This document shows positions 1 through 6,938 of a DNA stretch of 64,000 nucleotides, one piece after another (position 1 is the stretch's first letter; each line of letters opens with the position of its first letter). A program made the translations under genes and the position numbers. The notes under the pieces were generated by a model. That model ran no database searches and had not been told where the DNA came from. It saw only the letters and a list, made by a program, of their open reading frames with translations. The stretch covers positions 1-64,000 of the forward strand of contig CAMWXD010000017.1 in the NCBI GenBank assembly GCA_947178105.1. The letters run 5' to 3'. The stretch comes from an uncultured Eubacterium sp. GTDB lineage: Bacteria; Bacillota; Clostridia; Lachnospirales; Lachnospiraceae.

Positions 1-78
1 CATTTTTTCAGCCAAATCCTCCTGCGTCATATTTCCTCTCAGATGTCTTAAAAACTGCAAATTTTTTCCGAAGCTCAT
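1..78 (-). CDS. XRE-family helix-turn-helix regulator, N-terminal fragment at window edge
   Basis: The first 26 codons of a minus-strand gene are visible; the rest lies outside the window. The start ATG at 76-78 follows an AAAGGAG ribosome site. The peptide begins MSFGKNLQFLRHLRG and continues with MTQEDLAEKM, the usual opening of a lambda-repressor-like HTH domain (helix 1, turn, 'TQEDLA' recognition of helix 2). It lies downstream of and on the same strand as the nucleotidyltransferase gene, about 100 bp away, so the two may share a transcript. Target and ligand cannot be inferred from this fragment. Confidence 0.75.
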   Translation of the reverse strand, partial: MSFGKNLQFLRHLRGNMTQEDLAEKM

Positions 79-181
79 AAAATATTCTCCTTTCCTTTTC
101 TTGCGCCGCATAATCAGTATAGTATGTTCCTCTATAAGCTGCAACCAATCTATATGCGCTCTTTTTTTGCATTGCGCAACT

Positions 182-943
182 TCAAAGTGCAGAGAATATC
201 TGTCCGATCATATATGCCGCATATTCACGAGCATAGTTTTCGTCCCACTTCATCGATCTGCCAGATGCATATTCATCCAATGCATGTAAAATCAACCCAT
301 GATATTTCTTTGAAACATGATCGATTCCCCAGTTTCCCCCTTCCCGCTTTGACAAAATAAGCCCGTCTTTCTTATATGCCAATACCCTGCATAAATTTAA
401 AATCATATAGGTGGGATTTTCCATGATTTCTTCTTCAGCATTCTTTATATCATTCCAAATACTGTCAAAATAATATTGCTCGCTTACCTTTTCAAAAACC
501 TCTTTTATTTCTTTTCCGAAAAGACATTTTCCCCTGTGATAGACGACTGTAATGTGCGCTGCCAAATCTCGGTCGGTTCCATTCATCTTATCAATATAAT
601 CGGATGGATTTGTTTTATACCATTGTAAATGTGCAATAGAAAAATGCAGCTCAAACGGTGTAGGATAAATAAACGGCTTGCATACATTTTTTCTGACAAT
701 GCTTAATTCAATCCCTTTTTCCGGTGCGCAGGTATTTAATTGCACAACCATATCCATGTACTGGCGTTTTGTTTCATTCGAAAGAGGCTCATCGACTACA
801 GTCAATAAATCAATATCGCTCTTTTTTTCATGAAAGCATCCCATCACAGCAGAGCCATGCAGATAGATTCCTACCAAATGATCTCCTAAAATTACCTGGC
901 TTTGCTTCACGAAGTTTTCCGTTATATATTCTAAAATGTGCAT
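182..943 (-). CDS. ANT/AadA-like aminoglycoside nucleotidyltransferase-family protein
   Basis: This 253-residue protein has the nucleotidyltransferase fold signature near its N-terminus: GS at residues 30-31 followed by D43-I-D45, with a later acidic residue (about Glu80) that would complete the metal site. The remaining helical half resembles the C-terminal domain of AadA/ANT(9) adenylyltransferases (DUF4111-like), including the conserved stretch about residues 190-215 with GGNWG. Family members transfer AMP from ATP to a hydroxyl of streptomycin or spectinomycin. Resistance is inferred from family only; chromosomal relatives may act on other substrates. Length is typical. A perfect palindrome lies 70 bp upstream and may be its operator. 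Confidence 0.72.
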   Translation of the reverse strand: MHILEYITENFVKQSQVILGDHLVGIYLHGSAVMGCFHEKKSDIDLLTVVDEPLSNETKRQYMDMVVQLNTCAPEKGIELSIVRKNVCKPFIYPTPFELHFSIAHLQWYKTNPSDYIDKMNGTDRDLAAHITVVYHRGKCLFGKEIKEVFEKVSEQYYFDSIWNDIKNAEEEIMENPTYMILNLCRVLAYKKDGLILSKREGGNWGIDHVSKKYHGLILHALDEYASGRSMKWDENYAREYAAYMIGQIFSAL

Positions 944-1012
944 AAGCCTTTTCTCCGTCTAATTCTGATTGTAAATTCGCTGTTGGTGACTATTCTATCC
1001 AATTCCTTTCTC

Positions 1013-1058
1013 ATACTTTACTTTTAAAGTATAGGCTGAATCATATGCTGAATCATAT
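1013..1058. promoter_or_regulatory. 20-bp palindrome followed by a 2 x 12-bp tandem repeat upstream of the nucleotidyltransferase gene
   Basis: ATACTTTA (1013-1020) and TAAAGTAT (1025-1032) form a perfect inverted repeat around a 4-bp centre. Directly next to it, GCTGAATCATAT occurs twice in tandem (1035-1058). The position, about 70 bp before the start codon at 943, and the symmetry suit a dimeric repressor or activator. Which regulator binds is unknown. Confidence 0.4.
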
Positions 1059-1148
1059 GGATCTATCAAACGATGAATGTTGTGCACACGAATTAGAAGT
1101 ATAAGCTGTATTGAGATTCGTGCTTTCTGGCACGGTTAGGACTGATTT

Positions 1149-1255
1149 GGGGCTGTCACACTAAGAAGCAGATATAGAAGCAGATATTCTTGTATCCGCA
1201 ATCCTGAGGACTTTGTGGCAGTTATTTCATGACCGTTCCTTAGTGAGACAGCCCC
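1149..1255. mobile_element. Short element bounded by 17-bp imperfect inverted repeats (MITE or IS remnant)
   Basis: GGGGCTGTCACACTAAG at 1149-1165 pairs with the inverse complement of 1239-1255, with 16 of 17 positions matching. The 107-bp unit contains no open frame of its own, lies between two genes and has no clear target-site duplication. The structure fits a miniature inverted-repeat element or the fused ends of a deleted insertion sequence. A long hairpin in RNA is an alternative. The rest of the 944-1280 gap holds the palindrome at 1013 and no gene. Confidence 0.45.
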
Positions 1256-1280
1256 ATAAAAAGATATGCTTTCCTTCCTG

Positions 1281-2093
1281 CTACAGGCGCACATCAACCG
1301 GTGTGTACAACACAGGCTGGGCGGAAGGCTGGACACTTTCCGCAGACGGTGCTTTAGCCGCAGCGGTTGCCTCTGGTTCAGGCATTTCGCTGTTCGCGCT
1401 GCCTGCGCTCTTTACGCCGCCTGCTTTCACATCTGTTTTCTCTCCTGTTTGCGCCCCTTTCGTGTTGCCCGTTTTCCTTTCAGGCGTTTCTGCTGCCTGG
1501 TCTGCCTTTGCCGCTTCCTCCATAGCTTTTCCTGCTTCTGCAAGAGTCGACATCTGTGCAGCAGTTGTATTTTGCACTTTAGCCTGCAAATCCGCTAACT
1601 CTTCCTCTTTCTTCTCCGTACCGCCTCTGCCCTTATCCATCTTGATTTCGGACTCCAGTACACCGGCTTTTCCTTCCATTGCGGCTGCCACGCTGCCCTG
1701 CACCTGTGCCTGCTTTATGGAAGAATCTGCGGAAATCATCGCCTGCATACTTGCCTGTGACAAACCAGAGCCTTTCTTTGCAGATGCTTTCCTTGTGCCT
1801 GACGCCCTGTCATCCATAGCAGACGCTTTCCTGTTCTGCTGTTCTTTCCTCTGCTCGATCTGATGCTGCCGTAACTGTTGGTTCAGGTTTGTAATCTCCT
1901 GCTGGATTTCCTGTCGTTTTTTCATCTTCTCCTCAACTGTCAACTCCTCATTGGAAGAAACCTCCTGCAACTGTTTTTGTGCGTTTGCTATCTGATTCTG
2001 GATATTTTTACTCACAGAATCCGTCTGCATATTCATACCCATACGTCCTGTCTGCCTATTACCGCTTGCTCCGCCGATACCATTTACTGTCAT
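1281..2093 (-). CDS. FlxA-like coiled-coil protein, function unknown
   Basis: The start was set at the ATG at 2091-2093 because AAGGAGG stands 8 bases upstream; an in-frame extension to 2135 lacks a ribosome site. The 270-residue product has a polar N-terminus, a charged coiled coil at about residues 20-90 rich in E, K and Q (as in FlxA-like proteins), and a low-complexity Ala/Lys/Glu/Pro second half. No signal peptide or membrane segment is visible, and no catalytic motif. A LytTR-type direct repeat lies upstream of its -10 region, matching one in front of the neighbouring lytTR gene, so it is a probable target of that regulator. The function is not known. Confidence 0.6.
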   Translation of the reverse strand: MTVNGIGGASGNRQTGRMGMNMQTDSVSKNIQNQIANAQKQLQEVSSNEELTVEEKMKKRQEIQQEITNLNQQLRQHQIEQRKEQQNRKASAMDDRASGTRKASAKKGSGLSQASMQAMISADSSIKQAQVQGSVAAAMEGKAGVLESEIKMDKGRGGTEKKEEELADLQAKVQNTTAAQMSTLAEAGKAMEEAAKADQAAETPERKTGNTKGAQTGEKTDVKAGGVKSAGSANSEMPEPEATAAAKAPSAESVQPSAQPVLYTPVDVRL

Positions 2094-2177
2094 AATTTTG
2101 TCCTCCTTGATCATAACTGTGAAATTACTTATCACTTATTTTTCTTTCGTCATGATTCTATTCTATAGCAAGCGGTA

Positions 2178-2207
2178 TGCTGTAAAACGGACGTTTTTTG
2201 CTGTGAA
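2178..2207 (-). promoter_or_regulatory. LytTR-type operator upstream of the FlxA-like gene
   Basis: On the plus strand TGCTGTAAA (2178-2186) and TGCTGTGAA (2199-2207) are direct repeats separated by 12 bp, i.e. a 21-bp period of two helical turns. This is the classic geometry of LytTR-domain binding sites. A TATAGA/TAGAAT -10-like element for the minus strand lies at about 2159-2167, placing the operator over the -35 region. The same pair with the same spacing is found at 3126-3155. Confidence 0.6.
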
Positions 2208-2228
2208 CATACGATATTCAGCAAAGAC

Positions 2229-2327
2229 TTAGGAACTGCCGCAAAATAACCAGAAAAGCTGGTAAAAGCAAACGGCTGCAAGCAGGCTTTCCACAATCAG
2301 TATCAACAAGCCAACAAAGCCCCTCAT
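2229..2327 (-). CDS. 32-residue hydrophobic peptide translationally coupled to the LytTR regulator
   Basis: The start ATG overlaps the stop of the LytTR gene as ATGA. AGAAGGAA stands about 10 bases upstream as a possible ribosome site. The peptide is almost one membrane helix (VGLLILIVESLLAAVCF) ended by QLFWLFCGSS, with one Arg at position 2. Such peptides next to LytTR genes could be membrane partners, signals or inhibitors. Alternatively it is chance, since short frames of this size occur by accident. No homologue is recognised. Confidence 0.4.
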   Translation of the reverse strand: MRGFVGLLILIVESLLAAVCFYQLFWLFCGSS

Positions 2328-3055
2328 GGCTCATCGTTCCTTCTCTTTCTCTGGTTATAACGCAAATAGCATTGTACAAACTCATGGTAATTCTTCTTTG
2401 CCATAAGCGCCTGTCCTCGTTCCAGATCAATCGTTGCCGCATCGTATTTCCTGATGTAATTAAAATTTACAAGATACGCCCTGTGCGGACGATAAAAGTC
2501 CGCGCCTGCCTGCTTTTGCAAGTCTTTCATTTTTCCATAGTATTCTATATCTTCGTGAATCGTGTGCAGGATTATTTTACGGTCATACACCTCTGCATAG
2601 ACGATCTCCTCCATATTGACAGTCACATGTTTTCCGCCTGTCATAATCATAAGGCTCTTTCCAGCCTGGTCCAAGCTGTCTGCTCCCCTTCTTTTTCTGA
2701 CCTCATACTTATTGACTGCATTTTTTAAAATTTCCTCGAATCTTTGATCGTCAAAAGGCTTCACCAGATAATGAAACGCTTCCACATCAAATGCCTGATA
2801 TACATATTCTTCCAAAGCGGTGACAAAAACCAGAATGGTATCCTTATGCGTTTTCCGAAATTCCCTTGCTGTCTCCATCCCGTTTTTTCCTGCCATTTGT
2901 ATATCCAGCAGCAGGATATCCGGCTGGCTGTCCTCTAAAAGCAGCTCCTCGCCGGAAGAATAGCATAATAAAACAGCATCCGGGTAAATCTGCATCACTT
3001 TTTCCGCAAGTATTTCCCTGATTTCTTTTTCGTCATCGCATACCGCGATTCGCAT
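2324..3055 (-). CDS. LytTR-family response regulator (AgrA/ComE type)
   Basis: The start ATG at 3053-3055 follows AAAGGAAGTGAAACT. The 243-residue protein has an N-terminal receiver domain: acidic pocket CDDE (residues 5-8), phospho-acceptor Asp51 in LLLDIQMAG, and the conserved Lys in YLVKPFDD. The C-terminal LytTR DNA-binding domain (about residues 140-240) contains YRPHRAYLVNFNYI. No histidine kinase is adjacent, so it is an orphan here. Its own promoter (3089-3117) has a LytTR-type operator just upstream (3126-3155), implying autoregulation. A second copy of the operator lies in front of the gene at 1281-2093. Family members usually control surface or quorum functions. Confidence 0.9.
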   Translation of the reverse strand: MRIAVCDDEKEIREILAEKVMQIYPDAVLLCYSSGEELLLEDSQPDILLLDIQMAGKNGMETAREFRKTHKDTILVFVTALEEYVYQAFDVEAFHYLVKPFDDQRFEEILKNAVNKYEVRKRRGADSLDQAGKSLMIMTGGKHVTVNMEEIVYAEVYDRKIILHTIHEDIEYYGKMKDLQKQAGADFYRPHRAYLVNFNYIRKYDAATIDLERGQALMAKKNYHEFVQCYLRYNQRKRRNDEP

Positions 3056-3088
3056 AGTTTCACTTCCTTTGCATTTTGGTTTTCTATC

Positions 3089-3117
3089 CTTATATCGGTA
3101 TGCCATGGACATTTCAA
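3089..3117 (-). promoter_or_regulatory. Sigma-A-like promoter of the lytTR gene
   Basis: Minus strand TTGAAA (3112-3117), 17-bp spacer, TATAAG (3089-3094), about 35 bases before the start codon. Confidence 0.55.
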
Positions 3118-3125
3118 TAAGTGTA

Positions 3126-3155
3126 TGCTGTGAAACAGGCTTTTTTTGCTGTAAA
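3126..3155 (-). promoter_or_regulatory. LytTR-type operator upstream of the lytTR gene
   Basis: TGCTGTGAA (3126-3134) and TGCTGTAAA (3147-3155), plus strand, are spaced by 12 bp and end 9 bp before the -35 element at 3112-3117. The arrangement suits activation from the upstream face. It is nearly identical to the site at 2178-2207. Confidence 0.6.
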
Positions 3156-3166
3156 AAATCAAATTG

Positions 3167-3904
3167 TCAATCCCATTCCTCAAGGATGTATGCTGTACCA
3201 TATTCTTTGTATCCAATAGATTTCGCAAGTTCTATGGAAGCAATATTTTCGGCATGACATTCCCATTGTGGGCAAACGCCCTTCTCCAACAAATGATGTG
3301 CCGCCAATGCTGCTGTATCTGCTGCATATCCCTTCCTTCGTTCTTCTTTTAACGTATTGATTCCTGTATGTTGAATTTTATCCTCCATATAAGGCATATC
3401 CGGCGCATCACAAACAGATCGTAATTTATGATCCGAAATATATCCGGTAAAATATTCTTTATCGGTTTTTTCAATGAAATATTCATACAGCCATCCATCA
3501 GGATTTGCATTGGGCGATATAGCGCGAAAAAAGGCTTCATAGAGAGGATAATCTTCCGCTTTAAGAATTCTGGCATTCCCATAGCAAGTTACAGCTTCTT
3601 TTTCAAACATCATAAGAATCATCTTTTTCAGCTCAAATTGCTGGCTTACAGCGTGAATCATTTCATCTTTGCCGCATTCTTTCAGTTGTTCCATAAAAGC
3701 TTTATGTTTGGGAGAATAGGTCACAACACACAAAGCGTCGTTCACAAATATATGGATTGTATATTTGCATCCAAAACCTTTCAATTTTTCATCCCGCTCA
3801 GCCGAACATATAAAATACGTTCCATATTTTATTTCGGTAAGGTCAATTCCGCAAAAATGCGAATAGTATTCTTTTGTAATTTTTTCTATCATTTGATTTT
3901 GCAT
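3167..3904 (-). CDS. GNAT-family N-acetyltransferase
   Basis: This 245-residue protein has an N-terminal region of unknown role (residues 1-120) and a C-terminal acetyl-CoA binding half. The latter shows EERRKGYAADTAALAAHHLL, equivalent to the R/Q-x-x-G-x-A motif that contacts the pyrophosphate of acetyl-CoA, followed by ENIASIELAKSIGY, the usual motif of the last GNAT helix. The architecture matches the 'GNAT acetyltransferase' family of Firmicutes with unknown small-molecule or protein substrates. It lies 30 bp downstream of cmr6 on the same strand but is not a known Cmr component, so it is probably a neighbour rather than part of the system. Confidence 0.8.
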   Translation of the reverse strand: MQNQMIEKITKEYYSHFCGIDLTEIKYGTYFICSAERDEKLKGFGCKYTIHIFVNDALCVVTYSPKHKAFMEQLKECGKDEMIHAVSQQFELKKMILMMFEKEAVTCYGNARILKAEDYPLYEAFFRAISPNANPDGWLYEYFIEKTDKEYFTGYISDHKLRSVCDAPDMPYMEDKIQHTGINTLKEERRKGYAADTAALAAHHLLEKGVCPQWECHAENIASIELAKSIGYKEYGTAYILEEWD

Positions 3905-3934
3905 CGATTTTCACTTTCCTGTTTAACCGCTCTG

Positions 3935-4750
3935 TCATACTCTCACTTCATAATTTTTTGATGTTCGGCGTTCTGAAAATCTGCCAAACCCAACGTTCGT
4001 CTTAGCCCCAATCCCCATATCTAAAATTAATTTTTGAAACAGCTTTAATTTTTCATCTGCACTTACGACAACTTTGTCGCCGATCTTATAATCTGTCAGC
4101 AAAAAACGAAATACAAACGGCACATTGGGCTGTACTTTCAAAATACTGATTGGATTTGGGTCTTTGAATGTTTCGTGAGGCGTAATGTATTCCATTTTTA
4201 AAATGCCTTTCTCACAATTTTCGGCATCTGGATATGCTCCCAGGAACCGGTCATGATATTCGAACAAATCCTCTTTTAAGCCTTGCAGGCCAAAATGCTC
4301 TCCCTTTTGCAGCAATCCTTTTATGTATGCTTCATATGCTTGGGATACCTCGCTGCTCTTGTTGTCTCCCGGAAAAAAACTCCGCAGCATTCCTTTTACG
4401 GTTGAACCAGATATATAAGGCAGCCCCGTTACATAATCAAATAAAAAGCCGCATTTTACCGCCTCTTTCATTTTTATATCATGAGGATAACCAATTCCTG
4501 TCAGCAATCCGGGATATCTTGTATAAAGCCGAAAGCTTTTGTAAGAATATCGTTTTTCATAAGCACAGTTCTCCAGTTCAGCAGCAGGTATTTCGTTTCC
4601 CTGAAAGGAAAACTGCTCGATCTCCTTGTTGCGTTTTTTGATCTCTTTTTCCATATCTTCGTCAGCTTTCTGCCCTGGCTTTGGAATATCGATCTTCTCA
4701 TAGTATTCGATATTGAAAATATAATTCATATTTCTAGACTGAAATCTCAT
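3935..4750 (-). CDS. cmr6: Cmr6, type III-B RAMP subunit
   Basis: This 271-residue last gene of the Cmr operon shows the RAMP features: SGSTVKGMLRSFF in the middle (the helix after the first strand) and the glycine-rich loop GIGAKTNVGFGRF near the C-terminus. Cmr6 caps the Cmr4/Cmr5 filament at the 3' end of the crRNA. The start ATG at 4750 overlaps the cmr5 end by 17 bases and has GAGGAG 7-9 bases upstream inside cmr5, which argues for coupled translation. A second Met seven codons later is possible. Everything expected of an intact subunit is present. Confidence 0.88.
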   Translation of the reverse strand: MRFQSRNMNYIFNIEYYEKIDIPKPGQKADEDMEKEIKKRNKEIEQFSFQGNEIPAAELENCAYEKRYSYKSFRLYTRYPGLLTGIGYPHDIKMKEAVKCGFLFDYVTGLPYISGSTVKGMLRSFFPGDNKSSEVSQAYEAYIKGLLQKGEHFGLQGLKEDLFEYHDRFLGAYPDAENCEKGILKMEYITPHETFKDPNPISILKVQPNVPFVFRFLLTDYKIGDKVVVSADEKLKLFQKLILDMGIGAKTNVGFGRFSERRTSKNYEVRV

Positions 4751-5129
4751 TCTCTGTCTCCTCAGTTAAATGATAAAGATTCATTGCCAGCTTCAATGCT
4801 GTTGCAGCATTTAAAATTTCTTCTTTCTTTTCATCGGATTCTGTTTTTGCATATTCAAATAAGTCCTTTTCATGTTGTTTGATTTTTCCTTTTTGCTTCA
4901 AAATATAAAAAATCGCTTCTAAAATTTTTGTCCGGTCAACGGATGATTTTTTACTGTCTGAAAAGAATGCAATCGATGGCAGGAGGCTTCCCATTAAAAC
5001 AGCCGCGCCAAAAGAAGTCACCTGTCCCCGATAGGTCTTGTTTACCTCTCCTTTTTCATTTGCTATTTGCGCCTCTTTCACTGCATCATACGCAACTGCC
5101 AGTTCATCATTAATTACACTTTTATTCAT
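4734..5129 (-). CDS. cmr5: Cmr5, small subunit of type III-B effector
   Basis: The 131-residue protein is mostly helical, as expected for Cmr5, which forms the belly of the Cmr complex against Cmr4. Typical features are an N-terminal helix with AYDAVKEAQ, a Y-R-x-x-V-x-S-F-G-A segment (residues about 33-43) and a run of charged helices near the C-terminus. GGAGGAAT precedes the ATG. It starts 2 bases after cmr4 stops and overlaps cmr6, so the three are one translational unit. Assignment rests on size, fold pattern and position; sequence conservation in this family is low. Confidence 0.85.
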   Translation of the reverse strand: MNKSVINDELAVAYDAVKEAQIANEKGEVNKTYRGQVTSFGAAVLMGSLLPSIAFFSDSKKSSVDRTKILEAIFYILKQKGKIKQHEKDLFEYAKTESDEKKEEILNAATALKLAMNLYHLTEETENEISV

Positions 5130-5131
5130 AC

Positions 5132-5878
5132 CTATTCCTCCGCAACCGTTATTTTACACAAACCATAACCGATGGATGCATTTGCTCCAAACTGAACGAC
5201 TTTATCCTTTACCTGGTCTTTAAATCTATTCAAAAGCGCTTCATCCTCTTTGGAATTATTTGCCAATACAGTAAAATAAAAAACCGACTGATGCGGCACC
5301 ACTTCCTCATACCAGAGATTTTTGCTGATTCCATTTTCCAGTTTATTTCGTGCAATCACAGGCAGGGAGATCTTATTGAAATCTTTCTCCGACAAAATAT
5401 GAATCTCCTCATCCAAAATCCGCACGCTGCTGCTTAACGAAATCCCTTCCACACTTCTGCCCGCTACCTCATCCGGCTTTGGCATCCATTTATCTTTGCC
5501 CTTTTTCCAAAAAACATCCAAGCATTCTGCATAATTGTCCAATGCTTCTTGCGTCGATACCAAATAGTAGGCACGCTTCCCGCCAGAGGCTCTCGCAGGG
5601 ACAGCCAGCATAGCCGCTTCCATAAATTTTAATTTTCCAGGCGTAGTTTCGTTTTGTCCTTGTGTCCCTCTTCCAAAAATCTCATCGATCTCGCCAGCAC
5701 TTACTGACTCATTGCAGAAATACTCTCTGAGCGCTCCCTTTACTCCTGATGCATGAATCACCGGATATCCTGTAATCATATCTCTTTCTACTTCGTTGTC
5801 AATCAGATTATAGTTGACATCTCCGCCTCCCACATGCAAATTTGTGATACATTTCATTTTAAACATGATCGCTGCCAC
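5132..5878 (-). CDS. cmr4: Cmr4, backbone and target-RNA-cleaving RAMP subunit
   Basis: The start is a GTG at 5876-5878 with AGGAGG 8 bases upstream, inside the end of cmr3 (20-base overlap). The 248-residue protein shows LHVGGGD, the loop with NLIDNEVERD (Asp27 sits where Cmr4 has its metal-dependent RNase aspartate), HASGVKGALRE, and a closing GANASIGYGLCKI glycine-rich motif. Cmr4 subunits stack along the crRNA and cut bound target RNA at 6-nt intervals. The conserved Asp suggests the slicing activity is retained. It is shorter than many Cmr4 (about 280-300) but has both ends of the fold. Confidence 0.9.
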   Translation of the reverse strand: MAAIMFKMKCITNLHVGGGDVNYNLIDNEVERDMITGYPVIHASGVKGALREYFCNESVSAGEIDEIFGRGTQGQNETTPGKLKFMEAAMLAVPARASGGKRAYYLVSTQEALDNYAECLDVFWKKGKDKWMPKPDEVAGRSVEGISLSSSVRILDEEIHILSEKDFNKISLPVIARNKLENGISKNLWYEEVVPHQSVFYFTVLANNSKEDEALLNRFKDQVKDKVVQFGANASIGYGLCKITVAEE

Positions 5879-6938
5879 GGCAGTTTCCTCCTATCTCTAC
5901 GATTCTGTTATAACCAATCTGCTTATCGTTTTCATTTCCCAAATGCAGGCTACAGCTTTCAAAAAAAACACTGCCGCTTTGAATGATATTTCTCTGGTAT
6001 CCGCGAAGGGCAAGCTTGCGCAGCCAGGACTGTGCACTATAGTCCGTTGTCAGATTTCTCATTTGTTTTTGCTCTACAATGCAAAAGGTTTTCACATCCT
6101 GGATCTGATGCTGCACAACAAGGTCTGACAGCGCATAGAACCAGGCCTCTTTCTCAGTACCTGTATGCTCAGCTCCCGCAAAAGCTTTTTTTACACATTT
6201 ATCCAAATCATCCTGTCTGTCTTTCTCGCTTGTCACTAAAAATGTATTGCCGCCCATCCCCATAGAAACGGTATCTGTCTGGAAAAGATCATCGGCATCG
6301 ACAAACACCGCAAAGCAATATCCCTTTTTCAGTACAAAAAACTCCTTCTTAAAAAAACTGTCGTCATCCGATATTTTATTATTTTTACGATTTCCTGGAA
6401 CAAGTACAGAAGTAAACAGGTCCTGATGAATGCTGCCGTTGCTTAAATGATAATACCCCGTTGCATGGCCGGTTTTCGCATCATATTCTCCCTTTTTCGG
6501 CAGCCTGATTTCACCAAATGAGGTTTCAACCTTTTTGTCTGACATCATCATTGGCTGATAGCCTTTTTTCTTTTCTGTATTATGAAACGGGTTTTTCACA
6601 AGATAATGCCCTTCACGATCCATCAGGAAAACTGGTGATATGCCATGAATACAGCCAAAATCCTGTTTTTCTTTTCCAAATTGAAAACTTTCTGGGCCAA
6701 TGCACCGCGCTATGTCCTGTTTTTCATCTTCTGTATACTGAAAATCAGAGTGAAGCAACCCTCTTTGTTTTAATACCAAAAACCTCAGCATGCCAAGAAT
6801 CGTCGTCTGCTCTGGTATGGTACGCGATCTCACAAAATAAGATTCTTTTCCAGTTGATTTTTCACCAGGATAACAGAATTTTTGATCTGTTCCAAAAGCA
6901 TATGGTTCCAGCGGAATTATTTTTACCAACTGATTCAA
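5859..6938 (-). CDS. cmr3: Cmr3, crRNA 5'-tag-binding subunit
   Basis: The best start is TTG at 6936-6938: AAGGAGG stands 11 bases upstream inside the end of cas10, and TTGA overlaps its stop. The open frame extends upstream to 7109 but that part lies wholly within cas10. From TTG the product begins LNQLVKIIPLEPYAFG, the usual Cmr3 opening, followed by SYFVRSRTIPEQTTILGMLRFL, typical of Cmr3. About 359 residues matches the family. Cmr3 pairs with Cas10 and holds the 5' handle of the crRNA. The C-terminal part (RNIIQSGSVFFE) carries the second RAMP region. Confidence 0.85.
   Translation of the reverse strand: MNQLVKIIPLEPYAFGTDQKFCYPGEKSTGKESYFVRSRTIPEQTTILGMLRFLVLKQRGLLHSDFQYTEDEKQDIARCIGPESFQFGKEKQDFGCIHGISPVFLMDREGHYLVKNPFHNTEKKKGYQPMMMSDKKVETSFGEIRLPKKGEYDAKTGHATGYYHLSNGSIHQDLFTSVLVPGNRKNNKISDDDSFFKKEFFVLKKGYCFAVFVDADDLFQTDTVSMGMGGNTFLVTSEKDRQDDLDKCVKKAFAGAEHTGTEKEAWFYALSDLVVQHQIQDVKTFCIVEQKQMRNLTTDYSAQSWLRKLALRGYQRNIIQSGSVFFESCSLHLGNENDKQIGYNRIVEIGGNCRGSDHV

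Noticed and set aside
1213..1863. 216-residue plus-strand frame opposite the FlxA-like gene
   Set aside because: It has no ribosome site or sensible protein character, and is the complement of a low-complexity coding region on the other strand.
2218..2442. 74-residue minus frame across the LytTR gene end
   Set aside because: It overlaps the regulator coding sequence by over 100 bases in another frame; the short ATGA-linked peptide at 2229-2327 is a better supported alternative.
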